Below, piece after piece: positions 42,638-52,327 of a stretch of DNA of 63,374 nt. The stretch spans positions 1 to 63,374 of the forward strand of contig JAAWAV010000034.1 of the NCBI GenBank assembly GCA_022792335.1. The letters run 5' to 3'. The notes beneath the pieces are model-generated. The model worked only from the letters and a program-made list of their open reading frames with translations, did not search any database and was not told where the DNA came from. Position 1 is the stretch's first letter. Every line of letters begins with the position of its first letter. The DNA is from Lachnospiraceae bacterium (GTDB lineage: Bacteria; Bacillota; Clostridia; Lachnospirales; Lachnospiraceae). The position numbers and the translations under genes are program-made.

Positions 42638-43763
42638 AGCGCTGCCTCCTCAGGAAAAATGCGGTGATTACAGAAAATACAAGGGTCATTGCGGCTAGGA
42701 TTCCCAGATTCAGGAAATACTGGCTGTATCCGTCATAATAGTACAAGCAGTAGAGCGCGTCGGAAATCCTTGCCGCCGGATTCAGCCAGGAAAGACCAGG
42801 GAGGATCTGGGCGATTTTATAATTAATGCCGGAAACCATCATGCCTGCGCCGAAACTGCATATGAGAGAGACGGTGATAATAACCGCCACTTTGACGCCT
42901 TCCTTGGCGCGGGAGATTGCAGTGACAAAAGCGCCGAAAGACAGTCCTAAAAAACTTCCGAAAAGGCAGGTGACGATGACGGAAAAAAGGTTGGAGCCAA
43001 AATCAACGCCAAGGATGAACACCAGATAGGCCAGCAAAAACAGCAGGCAGGCCATATGCACTGTAAGGGTGGCCAGAAGGTCAAAAAACACCATGGGGAA
43101 GCGTTTTACAGGAGAAAGAGTCCTCCTGATTCCCATGGAAGAGAGATTGGCCTGCAGATAGGAAACGCTGGCCATCCCTTGAAAACCGCCATACATGCAC
43201 ACCATGGCAAGAAGTGCGAAAAAATAATTGACCGTATTGGAGGGAGGATTCTTGGAAAGAGAGATCGCTTCGGTCCAGGATGCTGTCTCAAACAAAGACA
43301 AAATCTGAGAGGCATCAGAAACTCCTTTCTCAAGAAGAGACACGATAGTATGTTTCGTCTGGATATACTGATCCAGAAAGCCTTTTAAAATAGTCTGATT
43401 GAGTTCATTTTTAGTAACAGAAAGCTTTGGAGTCCCCTGTTCCAGGTAGATCAATCCTTCAATTTTTCCTTCTTTTAAAGCTTCTTTTGCTGCTTCTTCC
43501 GTACCATATTCCGTGAGCGCAAGAAACCCTTCCTCTGGATCTGAAACTGTTGCAAGAGTGGTCTGAAAAGCGGCGTCTTTTTCATATTCGTCCGAGACTA
43601 CCATTCCCACGGGAATGGTTTTTAAAAGTTCTGCGTCATTGAGGCCGGAAAAAGCGAAATAAAAGAGAGTCGCCATCATCAGAGGAAAAATCCAAGTCCA
43701 TATAAGCGTATCCTTGTTCCGGACGGCAACAAGGATCCGTTTCCAGTAAAGATTTGCAAGCAT
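42624..43763 (-). CDS. ABC-2 exporter permease
   Basis: A 379-residue membrane protein with the same layout as its neighbour. A first helix at about 23-40 is followed by an outside domain to about 170 and six C-terminal helices, with the late segment LPGLSWLNPAARISDALY. It lies 13 bases after the ATPase gene. Such three-gene ABC-2 exporters next to NarL-type two-component systems often handle antimicrobial compounds or lipids; the substrate here is unknown. Confidence 0.87.
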   Translation of the reverse strand: MLANLYWKRILVAVRNKDTLIWTWIFPLMMATLFYFAFSGLNDAELLKTIPVGMVVSDEYEKDAAFQTTLATVSDPEEGFLALTEYGTEEAAKEALKEGKIEGLIYLEQGTPKLSVTKNELNQTILKGFLDQYIQTKHTIVSLLEKGVSDASQILSLFETASWTEAISLSKNPPSNTVNYFFALLAMVCMYGGFQGMASVSYLQANLSSMGIRRTLSPVKRFPMVFFDLLATLTVHMACLLFLLAYLVFILGVDFGSNLFSVIVTCLFGSFLGLSFGAFVTAISRAKEGVKVAVIITVSLICSFGAGMMVSGINYKIAQILPGLSWLNPAARISDALYCLYYYDGYSQYFLNLGILAAMTLVFSVITAFFLRRQRYESL

Positions 43764-43776
43764 ATAGGTCCCTCCC

Positions 43777-44706
43777 TTAATCCCGAAGCTGTTTTCCGGT
43801 GATTTCCAAAAATACGTCGTTTAGAGTGGGCGGTTCTGAATAAACCTGGCCAAAGCGTACCCCTGACTGGCGGAGCAGGTCAAGGACGTCGATAACCGGG
43901 TGGCCATTCCCCTTGCAGTCGGCTTTTAAATGGCCGTCGATATAATCGGCGCGGAGGACGTCCGGAAGATTTCGTATCTGCTCCAACAGAGAAATAGGGA
44001 GAGCGGCGGCTTCCACTGTCAATTTTTCTCCAGTGTGAATAAGCGCTGTCAGCTCTTCTTTGGTCCCGGTGGCGATGGCGCGTCCTTTGTCCATAATCAT
44101 AATGCGGGAGCAAAGTTGCTCCACTTCTTCCATATAATGGGAAGTATAGACAACTGTGGCGCCGGAGGCATTTAAGGCCTTGATGCCTTCCAGAATGTTG
44201 TTCCGGCTCTGAGGATCCACGGCCACTGTAGGCTCATCCAAAAAGATGAGATCCGGCTTATGAGCAATGCCGCAGGCAATGTTCAGGCGCCTTAGAAGGC
44301 CGCCGGAAAGTTTTTTCGGCAGAAACTTCCGATAGTCAGAAAGGCCGACAAAGGCGACGGCTTCTTCCACCAGAGTTTTTCTTTTGGATTTATCCGGCAC
44401 ATACAGACTGCAAAAGTAGTCGATATTTTCTAGAACGGTCAGTTCATTGAATACGGCTACATTCTGGGGAACGACTCCAATCTTGCGTTTACTTTCATAA
44501 TTGGTCGGGGACATGGGTTTCCCGAATAAGGTAATTTCTCCCTTGTCATAAGTCAGAAGAGACAAAATACAGTTGATGGCAGTGGTCTTTCCGCTTCCAT
44601 TTGGTCCCAGCAGTCCGAAAATTTCCCCGTTATTCACATCCAGATTAAAATGATCCAGGGCAATCAGCTTCCCGTAACGTTTCACTAAATTTTTTACATG
44701 AATCAT
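43777..44706 (-). CDS. ABC-2 exporter ATPase
   Basis: A 309-residue ATPase with Walker A GPNGSGKTT near residue 35, signature LSGGLLRRLNIACG, Walker B LIFLDEPTVAVDPQSR and switch SHYMEEVEQL. The C-terminal extension of about 90 residues is typical of drug and lantibiotic exporters. First gene of the exporter operon, transcribed away from the two-component system. Confidence 0.9.
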   Translation of the reverse strand: MIHVKNLVKRYGKLIALDHFNLDVNNGEIFGLLGPNGSGKTTAINCILSLLTYDKGEITLFGKPMSPTNYESKRKIGVVPQNVAVFNELTVLENIDYFCSLYVPDKSKRKTLVEEAVAFVGLSDYRKFLPKKLSGGLLRRLNIACGIAHKPDLIFLDEPTVAVDPQSRNNILEGIKALNASGATVVYTSHYMEEVEQLCSRIMIMDKGRAIATGTKEELTALIHTGEKLTVEAAALPISLLEQIRNLPDVLRADYIDGHLKADCKGNGHPVIDVLDLLRQSGVRFGQVYSEPPTLNDVFLEITGKQLRD

Positions 44707-44790
44707 ATGTAAGGTCCTTTCTTTTTAAGTATAGTCTTATCATAAAGGAATCCGGGAGAAAAAAACAGTGAAGGATGTCAATAGATTAAA

Positions 44791-44804
44791 ATGACATCTG
44801 TCAT
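44791..44804. promoter_or_regulatory. Palindromic response-regulator site candidate
   Basis: ATGACA-TC-TGTCAT is a perfect inverted repeat in the 169-base gap between the divergent exporter operon and histidine kinase gene. NarL/LuxR-type regulators bind such short palindromes, so the adjacent response regulator is the likely ligand (inference). Confidence 0.5.
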
Positions 44805-44875
44805 GTTTGTATTGCTTATTTTAAACAGATTCGCTAGAATGGAAGAAAAGTACTTGGATATCGGGGAGGATGACA

Positions 44876-45958
44876 ATGCAAAAACTGGCGGATAAACTGC
44901 TCTTATTTTTCTTGGGTTTCCTCCCTTTAATATGGGGGAACATCGACGTAGGGCATTGGGGAGTGACGGCGTTTCTGGGCGCCCTTGTGGTTTCTTCTCT
45001 TGGAAATGTCCTGAAGGCGGAGAGGTGGAGAGGGATCGGGATTTTTTACTGTCTCCTGGGACTTTGGAAGGGAGAGTTCTCCCTGTTTCTGGCGCCGGTG
45101 GCTTATGATTGCTTCACTGGGCAAAACAGGTGGCGCTTTCGCCTGCTCTGGATGATTGCTCTGCCTGGTTTTGCTGTGAGGCGGGAGCTGAAAGGCTTTT
45201 TGACAAGTGGTCTCTTTTGCAGCGTGGCCTGCCTTTTAAGTCTCCGGACGGCGGCGTATGAGAGAGCTGTGGGAGCTTATTTTCGGATGCAGGATTCTAC
45301 CAGAGAGCAGGCTCTCTATCTGGAAAAGAAGAACAGGAAACTGATGGAAAAGCAGGATTATGAAGTGAGACTGGCGACGTTGGACGAGCGAAACAGAATT
45401 GCCAGAGAGATCCATGACAACGTGGGACATCTTCTGACCAGAGCTCTTTTGCAGATAAGCGCCATGATGGTGGTCCATGGGCAGGAAGAAGTATCGGATC
45501 AGCTTGGAACGGTGAAAGAGACTCTCTCGGAAGCCATGGATAGTGTTCGGGAGAGTGTTCATAATCTTCATGATGAGGCTGTGGATCTAAAACTTCAGTT
45601 AAAAAAGCTGGCGGAGGAGTTTCAGTTCTGTCTGGTAACGGTCCGATATAAAGCGGGAATCTTGCCGGCGGATATTAGTTACTGTATGATCGCCATTGTA
45701 AAAGAAGGGCTTTCTAATATTGCAAGGCACAGCAATGCCGACTGGGCGGAAATCTCCGTGGTAGAGCATCCGGCCATGTGTCAGCTTGTTATCCGGGATA
45801 ATGGAACACAAGCTGGCCCTGCATCTGGCGGCGGGATCGGTTTACAGAATATCCAGGAGAGGGCTGAGGCGTTTGGCGGAAATTTTCGGGTTGACAGGGA
45901 GATGGGATTTCGCCTCTTTGTGTCGATTCCCCTCCCGGGAAAGGGACTGAATAGATGA
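44876..45958 (+). CDS. NarL-class sensor histidine kinase (HisKA_3)
   Basis: A 360-residue membrane kinase. The N-terminal half has several short hydrophobic helices with almost no outside loop, so it may sense within the membrane. A coiled coil (ALYLEKKNRKLMEKQDYE) precedes the HisKA_3 dimer domain with phospho-accepting H180 in REIHDNVGHLL. The ATPase domain has VKEGLSNIARHSNA and GGGIGLQNIQERA. ATG 44876 is six bases after GGGGAGG, whereas ATG 44870 touches it. It overlaps the regulator gene by four bases. Confidence 0.9.
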   Translation: MQKLADKLLLFFLGFLPLIWGNIDVGHWGVTAFLGALVVSSLGNVLKAERWRGIGIFYCLLGLWKGEFSLFLAPVAYDCFTGQNRWRFRLLWMIALPGFAVRRELKGFLTSGLFCSVACLLSLRTAAYERAVGAYFRMQDSTREQALYLEKKNRKLMEKQDYEVRLATLDERNRIAREIHDNVGHLLTRALLQISAMMVVHGQEEVSDQLGTVKETLSEAMDSVRESVHNLHDEAVDLKLQLKKLAEEFQFCLVTVRYKAGILPADISYCMIAIVKEGLSNIARHSNADWAEISVVEHPAMCQLVIRDNGTQAGPASGGGIGLQNIQERAEAFGGNFRVDREMGFRLFVSIPLPGKGLNR

Positions 45959-46590
45959 ACATTATCATTGTGGATGACGACAAATTGGTCTGTCTGTCTT
46001 TACAGACGATTTTGCAGGCAGAGGAGGGAATTACCGTTCTGGCGACAGGAGGAAACGGTCCGGAGGCGGTACGCCTTTATGAAGAATATAAACCGGATAT
46101 TCTTTTGATGGATATTCGGATGGGTGGAGGAAGCGGTCTGGACGCAGGAGAGAAGATTTTAAAAAATCATCCGGAGGCGAGGATTCTTTTTCTGACCACT
46201 TTTTTTGACGATGAATATATTTTACGGGCATTGACGATAGGATCCAAAGGATATCTGATCAAACAGGACATCGCTTCTATCGCTCCGGCGTTAAAGGCGG
46301 TCATGTCTGGCCAGAGCGTGTTTGGGAATGAGGTGATGGCAAGGCTTCCGGAACTGATGATGCAGAAAACAGGCGCTGACCTTTCCGATTATTCCATGGG
46401 AGAACGGGAGAAAGAATTGATCCGCTTGGTGGCTGAGGGACTCAGTAACCGGGAGATTGCCGGCGTGATGTGTCTGAGTGAGGGAACGGTAAGGAATTAT
46501 TTAAGCGCGATTCTGGAAAAACTGGGACTTCGGGACAGAACACAGCTCGCAGTATTTTACCTGAGGGGAAAGGGAGTGGCGGTACCATAA
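45955..46590 (+). CDS. NarL/LuxR-type response regulator
   Basis: A 211-residue regulator. The receiver domain has acidic residues IVDDD, phospho-acceptor D53 in LLMDIRMG and the conserved Lys in GYLIKQD. The C-terminal LuxR helix-turn-helix is EGLSNREIAGVMCLSEGTV. It pairs with the kinase encoded just before it and probably controls the divergent ABC-2 exporter. Confidence 0.92.
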   Translation: MNIIIVDDDKLVCLSLQTILQAEEGITVLATGGNGPEAVRLYEEYKPDILLMDIRMGGGSGLDAGEKILKNHPEARILFLTTFFDDEYILRALTIGSKGYLIKQDIASIAPALKAVMSGQSVFGNEVMARLPELMMQKTGADLSDYSMGEREKELIRLVAEGLSNREIAGVMCLSEGTVRNYLSAILEKLGLRDRTQLAVFYLRGKGVAVP

Positions 46591-46605
46591 AAAGAATACC
46601 GCCAC
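46576..46605 (+). terminator. Hairpin over the response-regulator stop codon
   Basis: GTGGCGGTA at 46576-46584 pairs with TACCGCCAC at 46597-46605, with the stop codon in the loop. No T-run on the plus strand, so termination is uncertain; it could be a stabilising end or a convergent barrier to the gene ending at 46619. Confidence 0.45.
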
Positions 46606-46618
46606 AGGGGAGTGAAAT

Positions 46619-47548
46619 TTAGAGTGGTTCCGGAGGCGTTTTCGCAACCGTTTTCGAATCCGGACTTTTTACCCTCCAGGTACGATAGCAGAAGATGAAG
46701 TATCCGAGTTTGCTGCCGAATAAGAGGCTGCAAGGGTGGCCTTTCATAAAATCTGTGCGAAAAGCATCCTTGTCCAGCAGATTATCTGTATCCAGCTCAT
46801 GTTCCGCTTCTCCCTGGAAAAATTTTCCCATATGGGAAAAAAGCGGTTCAAAAACCGGAAGAATCGCTTCGGCCGTCAGAGTGTCGTTGTGCATGACCTC
46901 CCGCTTTCCGTATATGCGGCTGGCTCCGTGGAGAAACAGAGGCTTTTCCACTCCCAGAAGAAGTCGTAGCCGAATCTGGCTTTCAATGTCATAGCACTGG
47001 TAGCAGTAAAATCCGTCTCCGATGGTTCTGCCCTTATAATCTGCGTTGACAAGTTTTACCTCTGTCTGGAATACGTCCAACATGGCGCGGCTGACTGCTC
47101 TGGATATAAGGGAAATTTGTCCGGAACAATGGAGCTCTTTTTGCTCGACGGCTTTTTTCACAATGGCCTGATCCATTTTCATGATATGCTCCGTCAGCCA
47201 GGATTGCATGACTACAATCAGATGCTGGACAGCCGTCTGGGAGTAATCGGATCGCTCCAGTTCCTTTTTGAGGGAGACCAGAGTCTGATCTCTAAAATTG
47301 TCATGGACCTGTTTGTGCCTTGCATATCCACTGTAGCGGATGGAACGCATGTAGTCTTCTTCTTCTGAAAAATGCGCCATGGAATAAGCTTCCAGATATT
47401 TGACCATTTCTTTGCAGGTGTGTTTGGCAGTGTTTGGATTGTTGGAAAGATCAATCAGCTTATTTATAATTTTAAAAAGTTTGGCGTGCGCCTTGTCTAT
47501 GATTTCCACGCCGATATGAAACTTTTTCTCCCATTCGATTTTTTTCAT
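46619..47548 (-). CDS. Bacteriohemerythrin fused to a CheX-like domain
   Basis: A 309-residue cytoplasmic protein. Residues 1-130 form a hemerythrin four-helix bundle with all seven di-iron ligands: H21, H59, E63, H78, H82, H121 and D126. Residues 140-290 form a second mixed domain (ISRAVSRAMLDVFQTEVKL, then CYQCYDIESQIRLRLLLG) that looks like CheX or a related phosphatase fold; this is a weaker assignment. A pairing of oxygen sensing with a signalling domain would fit an anaerobe. GGAAGG precedes the ATG. Confidence 0.75.
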   Translation of the reverse strand: MKKIEWEKKFHIGVEIIDKAHAKLFKIINKLIDLSNNPNTAKHTCKEMVKYLEAYSMAHFSEEEDYMRSIRYSGYARHKQVHDNFRDQTLVSLKKELERSDYSQTAVQHLIVVMQSWLTEHIMKMDQAIVKKAVEQKELHCSGQISLISRAVSRAMLDVFQTEVKLVNADYKGRTIGDGFYCYQCYDIESQIRLRLLLGVEKPLFLHGASRIYGKREVMHNDTLTAEAILPVFEPLFSHMGKFFQGEAEHELDTDNLLDKDAFRTDFMKGHPCSLLFGSKLGYFIFCYRTWRVKSPDSKTVAKTPPEPL

Positions 47549-47683
47549 AAAACTTTAACCTTCCGAATAATATAATATCTGTTTCTACTATATTATAATA
47601 GAAAATTTTTTTTGTTTTGTTTGCTTTTAAGGTGAAAATTATTTTGGATTACGAGTTTCTTCATGGTGGTTCAAGCTCATTCT

Positions 47684-48598
47684 CTAAGTAGAAGCCGTCG
47701 GATGATAAAAATGTCTGTAAAACCGGATAAACATGGCGAGGGCCTTGGAATGGGCGGACTGGCTATTGTAGACAAAGCCGATGGTCCGGTCGGGGATGGG
47801 CGGAGACATGGGAATCTCCACGAAGGTTCCGTTTTCCAGCTCTTCCTGCACGAAGTTTTTGATTACACAGCCGGCGCCAAGACCGATTCTGGCAAAGTCT
47901 ACCAGAAGATCCATGGTGGAAACTTCCAGAAGATGAGACGGTTCCAGATGCTGCTCCCGAAGATAATCTTCGATATAAGTTCTAGTTACGTTCCCTTTTT
48001 CCAGCATCAGGATGGTGCCGTTTTTAAAAATATCAGACTGGGCGCCTCCTCCTCTTAGGCGCATGTTGGTTAAATAGGCGGGAGTCGCTAAAAAACCGTC
48101 TGCGATGTCCATCACTTTGTCAAAAGTGATGTTTTTTTTGTGGGTCGGCTCGGCAGTCAGGCCCAGGTCGATCTGCTGTTTTTCCAGAAGTTCCAGGGTC
48201 TGAAGGGTGGATTGGTTGTGGATGGTGAATTTTACATGGGGATAACGGGCGATAAATTCTTTTAAACAGGGGAGAAGCACATATTTGCAGAGTACGGTGC
48301 TGACACCGATGCGGATGTGGCCGACACCGAGTTCCACCATTCGCTTCAGCTCATCTTCCCCGTGGCTTAGAGTCCCGAAGGCGTCGCGTACGTGTTCAAA
48401 TAAAATCACCCCCTCGTCGGTGAGCTGGACGCCGCGGGAATTTCGGATAAAGAGGGGGAGACGAAGGTTATCCTCCAGTCTGCTGATGGCTTTGCTGATG
48501 GCAGGCTGGCTGATATACAGGTTTTTGGCGGCGCGGGAAATGTTTCCGGTTTGGGCGACTTCAAAAAAAATACGGTATAAGGACAAATTCTGTTCCAA
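47684..48598 (-). CDS. LysR-family transcriptional regulator
   Basis: A 304-residue regulator. Its winged helix lies at residues 1-60 (FFEVAQTGNISRAAKNLYIS, then QPAISKAISRLE). The effector domain begins near residue 90 (VGHIRIGVSTVLCKYVL). The start is TTG 48598, seven bases after GGAGG; an ATG at 48670 would extend across the divergent promoters. It is divergent from leuCD and probably controls them, perhaps responding to a leucine-pathway intermediate. A minus-strand TATAAT lies at 48621-48626. Confidence 0.88.
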   Translation of the reverse strand: MEQNLSLYRIFFEVAQTGNISRAAKNLYISQPAISKAISRLEDNLRLPLFIRNSRGVQLTDEGVILFEHVRDAFGTLSHGEDELKRMVELGVGHIRIGVSTVLCKYVLLPCLKEFIARYPHVKFTIHNQSTLQTLELLEKQQIDLGLTAEPTHKKNITFDKVMDIADGFLATPAYLTNMRLRGGGAQSDIFKNGTILMLEKGNVTRTYIEDYLREQHLEPSHLLEVSTMDLLVDFARIGLGAGCVIKNFVQEELENGTFVEIPMSPPIPDRTIGFVYNSQSAHSKALAMFIRFYRHFYHPTAST

Positions 48599-48725
48599 AA
48601 TAAGGCCTCCTTTCTCTATTATTATAACATAACCTGAGAGAATAGTAAACATGCAAAATCCGTATTTCAATTATGGTTTGGAGGATGGTATAATGGGGCT
48701 CAGAGTGAATAAGGAGGATGAATCT

Positions 48726-49994
48726 ATGGGAATGACAATGACGCAGAAGATTCTGGCAGCTCATGCAGGTCTTGAATCCGTGGAGGCCGGACAGTTGATC
48801 GAGGCGGATTTGGATCTGGTTTTGGGGAACGATATCACTTCCCCGGTGGCAATTCATGAGATGGACGGGAAGATGAAAGACAGTTCTGTGTTTGATAAAG
48901 ACAAGATTGCTCTTGTTATGGATCATTTCGTTCCAAACAAGGATATCAAGTCGGCAGAGCACTGCAAATGTGTGAGGGAGTTTGCCGCAAGGCATGAGAT
49001 TACCAATTTCTTTGATGTGGGAGAGATGGGGATCGAACATGCGCTTCTCCCGGAACGGGGACTGGTGGTGGCCGGAGACGTGGTCATCGGCGCAGATTCT
49101 CATACCTGCACCTATGGCGCGCTGGGCGCTTTTTCCACAGGAGTAGGAAGCACGGACATGGCGGCAGGTATGGCTACAGGCAAAGCCTGGTTCAAAGTAC
49201 CTTCGGCGATTCAGATTGAACTTACCGGAAAACTTCAGAAATGGGTCAGCGGCAAGGACGTAATCCTTCATATCATTGGTATGATTGGAGTGGACGGAGC
49301 TTTGTATCAGTCGATGGAGTTTACCGGGGAAGGCGTCGCCGAGCTTTCTATGGACGATCGGTTTACCATTGCCAATATGGCCATTGAGGCAGGAGGCAAA
49401 AACGGAATTTTCCCGGTGGATGAGAAGGCCAAAGCCTACATGAAGGAACATTCTATGCGTCCTTTCCGGGTGTATGAGGCGGACGAAGATGCCTCCTATG
49501 CCCGGGTGATCCGCCTGGATCTTTCCAGTATTCGCCCCACAGTGGCCTTCCCGCACCTTCCGGAAAATACCAGGAGTATTGACGAGACAGGTAAAATCGA
49601 TATTGATCAGGTGGTTATCGGTTCCTGTACCAACGGACGTATGGAGGATCTGCGTGTGGCCGCGAAGATTCTGGAGGGACGGAAAGTGAAAAAGGGAGTC
49701 CGCGTCATTGTGATCCCTGCCACTCAGAAGATTTATTTGCAGGCTATGGAAGAGGGACTTTTAAAGACGTTCATCGAGTCCGGAGCCATTGTGAGCACGC
49801 CTACTTGCGGCCCCTGTCTGGGCGGCTATATGGGAGTGCTGGCAGAAGGAGAGCGGTGTGTGTCCACCACCAACCGGAATTTTGTGGGCCGGATGGGCCA
49901 TGTGGCTTCGGAGATTTATCTGGCAAGTCCTGCAGTGGCGGCGGCCAGCGCTGTGACCGGGAGAATTTCCGGGCCGGAAGAACTGGGAATGTAA
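48726..49994 (+). CDS. leuC: 3-isopropylmalate dehydratase large subunit
   Basis: A 422-residue [4Fe-4S] hydro-lyase subunit of the short (HACN-type) LeuC branch. Motifs include [21 protein letters not shown] with a cluster Cys, and [10 protein letters not shown] with two more. It isomerises 2- to 3-isopropylmalate in leucine synthesis together with LeuD; homoaconitase-like use cannot be excluded. AAGGAGG lies eight bases before the ATG at 48726. TATAAT at 48689-48694 is a likely -10. leuA and leuB are not in the window. Confidence 0.9.
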   Translation: MGMTMTQKILAAHAGLESVEAGQLIEADLDLVLGNDITSPVAIHEMDGKMKDSSVFDKDKIALVMDHFVPNKDIKSAEHCKCVREFAARHEITNFFDVGEMGIEHALLPERGLVVAGDVVIGADSHTCTYGALGAFSTGVGSTDMAAGMATGKAWFKVPSAIQIELTGKLQKWVSGKDVILHIIGMIGVDGALYQSMEFTGEGVAELSMDDRFTIANMAIEAGGKNGIFPVDEKAKAYMKEHSMRPFRVYEADEDASYARVIRLDLSSIRPTVAFPHLPENTRSIDETGKIDIDQVVIGSCTNGRMEDLRVAAKILEGRKVKKGVRVIVIPATQKIYLQAMEEGLLKTFIESGAIVSTPTCGPCLGGYMGVLAEGERCVSTTNRNFVGRMGHVASEIYLASPAVAAASAVTGRISGPEELGM

Positions 49995-50006
49995 AAGGAG
50001 GATGTT

Positions 50007-50504
50007 ATGAAGGCACAGGGAACTGTTTTTAAATATGGAGACAATGTAGATACGGACGTGATTATCCCGGCAAGATATTTAAATTCCTCTGATCCGGCGG
50101 AACTGGCGACTCACTGCATGGAGGATATCGACAAGGATTTTGTGAAGAAGGTAAAGAAGGGGGATATCATCGTGGCTTCGAAAAACTTCGGCTGCGGATC
50201 TTCCAGGGAACACGCCCCGATTTCCATTAAGGCGGCGGGAGTGAGCTGCGTGATAGCCGAAACGTTTGCCCGGATTTTTTACCGGAACGCCATCAATATC
50301 GGCCTTCCCATTATTGAATGTCCGGAAGCATCCAAAGGCATTGAGGCCGGAGACGAGGTAGAAATTGATTTCGACAGCGGAATGATTTATAATAAGACCA
50401 GGAACACCCAGTTTAAGGGGCAGGCTTTTCCGGAATTTATGCAGAAGATTATCGCGGCGGAAGGCCTTATGAACTATATCAACGAGACAAAGAAACAGGC
50501 ATGA
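50007..50504 (+). CDS. leuD: 3-isopropylmalate dehydratase small subunit
   Basis: A 165-residue swivel-domain subunit. Motifs are [18 protein letters not shown] at the start and [11 protein letters not shown], followed by [15 protein letters not shown]. Twelve bases after leuC with GGAGG before the ATG, so the two subunits are made together. A terminator follows eight bases later. Confidence 0.93.
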   Translation: MKAQGTVFKYGDNVDTDVIIPARYLNSSDPAELATHCMEDIDKDFVKKVKKGDIIVASKNFGCGSSREHAPISIKAAGVSCVIAETFARIFYRNAINIGLPIIECPEASKGIEAGDEVEIDFDSGMIYNKTRNTQFKGQAFPEFMQKIIAAEGLMNYINETKKQA

Positions 50505-50511
50505 ACATCCG

Positions 50512-50538
50512 ACGCCCGTGGAAATCCACGGGCGTTTT
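50512..50538 (+). terminator. Terminator of leuCD
   Basis: ACGCCCGTGG pairs perfectly with CCACGGGCGT around AAAT, followed by TTTT. It ends the leuCD transcript. The remaining gap to 50714 carries the thrC promoter. Confidence 0.85.
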
Positions 50539-50628
50539 ACGATCGGAATTAGGACAGATAGGAACTCCGCGAAGAAGTATGATGCGATTTCGACAAAAAA
50601 CGCCCATAGGTCATGGGAAAACCGGGGG

Positions 50629-50657
50629 GTGACAAATGTGAGTCCCTGTGTTATGAT
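50629..50657 (+). promoter_or_regulatory. Promoter of thrC
   Basis: GTGACA, a 17-base spacer, TATGAT, about 55 bases before the start codon. I see no T-box or other riboswitch in the short leader. Confidence 0.55.
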
Positions 50658-50713
50658 GAGGTTTAGTGTAAAAACTGCCCGTTTTCGGCAGAAAAAACAG
50701 AGAGGAAAACGAT

Positions 50714-52204
50714 ATGTGTGGATTATTATACGGAAGTACAAGAGGAGCAGGAGGAAAGGTGACTGCTTCCCAGGCGATTTTAAAAGGGCTGGCGGATGAC
50801 GGCGGATTGTTTGTACCTGATCGCATTCCTGCTCTGCCTATGAGTATGAAAGAGTTTTCGGCGCTTTCTTACCAGGAAACGGCTCTGGCAGTTATGAGGC
50901 AGTTTCTGACTGATTTTACGGAGGAGGAGCTTCGTGCCTGTATTGACGGCGCATATGACGATAAATTTGATACAGAGGAGATCGTCCCTCTGAAGGAAGC
51001 GGACGGCGTCTATTATTTGGAGCTGTTTCACGGTCCTACCATTGCTTTCAAGGATATGGCTTTGTCCATCCTTCCATATCTTATGGTGACTGCGGCTAAA
51101 AAGAATCAGGTGGGGAATGAGATCGTCATTCTGACAGCTACTTCCGGCGACACCGGAAAAGCGGCTCTGGCAGGTTTCGCCGATGTCCCCGGAACGAAAA
51201 TTATTGTATTTTATCCAAAGGACGGGGTAAGCCCTATTCAGAAAAAGCAGATGGTCACCCAGAAGGGGGCAAATACCTTTGTAGTAGGAATCCATGGGAA
51301 TTTTGACGATGCTCAAAACGGCGTCAAAGCCATGTTCGGCGACGAGGAGTTAAAAAAGGAGCTGGGAGCTTCTGGCTATCAGTTTTCTTCGGCCAATTCT
51401 ATCAATATCGGCCGCCTTGTGCCTCAGGTAGTTTATTACGTATACGCTTATGGCCAGCTCTTAAAGCGAGGCGTCATCGCCGACGGCGAAGAGATTCATG
51501 TGACGGTGCCTACCGGAAATTTTGGAAATATTCTGGCGGCCTATTATGCAAAGCTTATGGGAGTGCCGATAGGAAAACTTGTCTGCGCCTCCAATGAAAA
51601 CAAGGTGTTGTTTGACTTTTTCCATACGGGAGCTTATGACAGGAACCGGGAGTTTATTCTGACCAGCTCCCCTTCCATGGACATTCTGATATCCAGCAAC
51701 CTGGAGCGCCTGGTCTATAAAATTGCAGGGAACGACGCGGGGCAGGACGCGGCTTTGATGCGGAAGCTTTCTGAGACAGGACGGTACGAGATCACAGAGG
51801 CGATGCGAAAAGAGCTTATGGATTTTGCCGGCGGTTTTGCCGGGGAGAAAGAGACGGCGGCAGAGCTCAGAGCAGTATATGATCGGACCGGGTATGTGCT
51901 GGATCCGCATACGGCAGTGGCTTCTTATGTGGGGCGGGCCTTCCGGGAAAAGACAAAGGACGACAAAAAGATGGTGATTGCCGCCACGGCAAGTCCCTAT
52001 AAGTTTACACGGAGTGTCATGGAAGCCATCGACGGGAAATATGATGGAATGGAGGATTTTGCGCTGGCAGATCGGTTGTCGGAGCTTTCCGGGATTCCGG
52101 TGCCAGCGGCTGTGGAAGAAATCCGAACAGCCACTGTGCTTCATAAGACAGTCTGCGAGATTTCAGAGATGAAAGCGGTGGTAAAGTCGTTTCTTGGAAT
52201 CTAA
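50714..52204 (+). CDS. thrC: Threonine synthase
   Basis: A 496-residue PLP enzyme that converts O-phosphohomoserine to threonine. The N-terminus (GSTRGAGGKVTASQAILKGL) and length match the long clostridial/enterobacterial type. The Schiff-base Lys is K113 in HGPTIAFKDMAL. TATSGDTGKAAL and TGNFGNILAAYYAK are the phosphate and cofactor loops. GAGAGGAAA precedes the ATG. It appears to be its own transcript. Confidence 0.93.
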   Translation: MCGLLYGSTRGAGGKVTASQAILKGLADDGGLFVPDRIPALPMSMKEFSALSYQETALAVMRQFLTDFTEEELRACIDGAYDDKFDTEEIVPLKEADGVYYLELFHGPTIAFKDMALSILPYLMVTAAKKNQVGNEIVILTATSGDTGKAALAGFADVPGTKIIVFYPKDGVSPIQKKQMVTQKGANTFVVGIHGNFDDAQNGVKAMFGDEELKKELGASGYQFSSANSINIGRLVPQVVYYVYAYGQLLKRGVIADGEEIHVTVPTGNFGNILAAYYAKLMGVPIGKLVCASNENKVLFDFFHTGAYDRNREFILTSSPSMDILISSNLERLVYKIAGNDAGQDAALMRKLSETGRYEITEAMRKELMDFAGGFAGEKETAAELRAVYDRTGYVLDPHTAVASYVGRAFREKTKDDKKMVIAATASPYKFTRSVMEAIDGKYDGMEDFALADRLSELSGIPVPAAVEEIRTATVLHKTVCEISEMKAVVKSFLGI

Positions 52205-52327
52205 ATGAAAGGGAAAAGGCGCGCAAAGTAAGAAAATTGTCATATTTTGTTAAGGCCATCTTCAAAAATATATGTTATGGTAATTAGGAAGTATTAGATA
52301 CAATATTAAGTAAAAGAGGTTGAAAGA

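Noticed and set aside
50540..50713. T-box or leader peptide before thrC
   Set aside because: The leader after the predicted start is only about 50 bases, with no T-box motif and no Thr-rich small reading frame.
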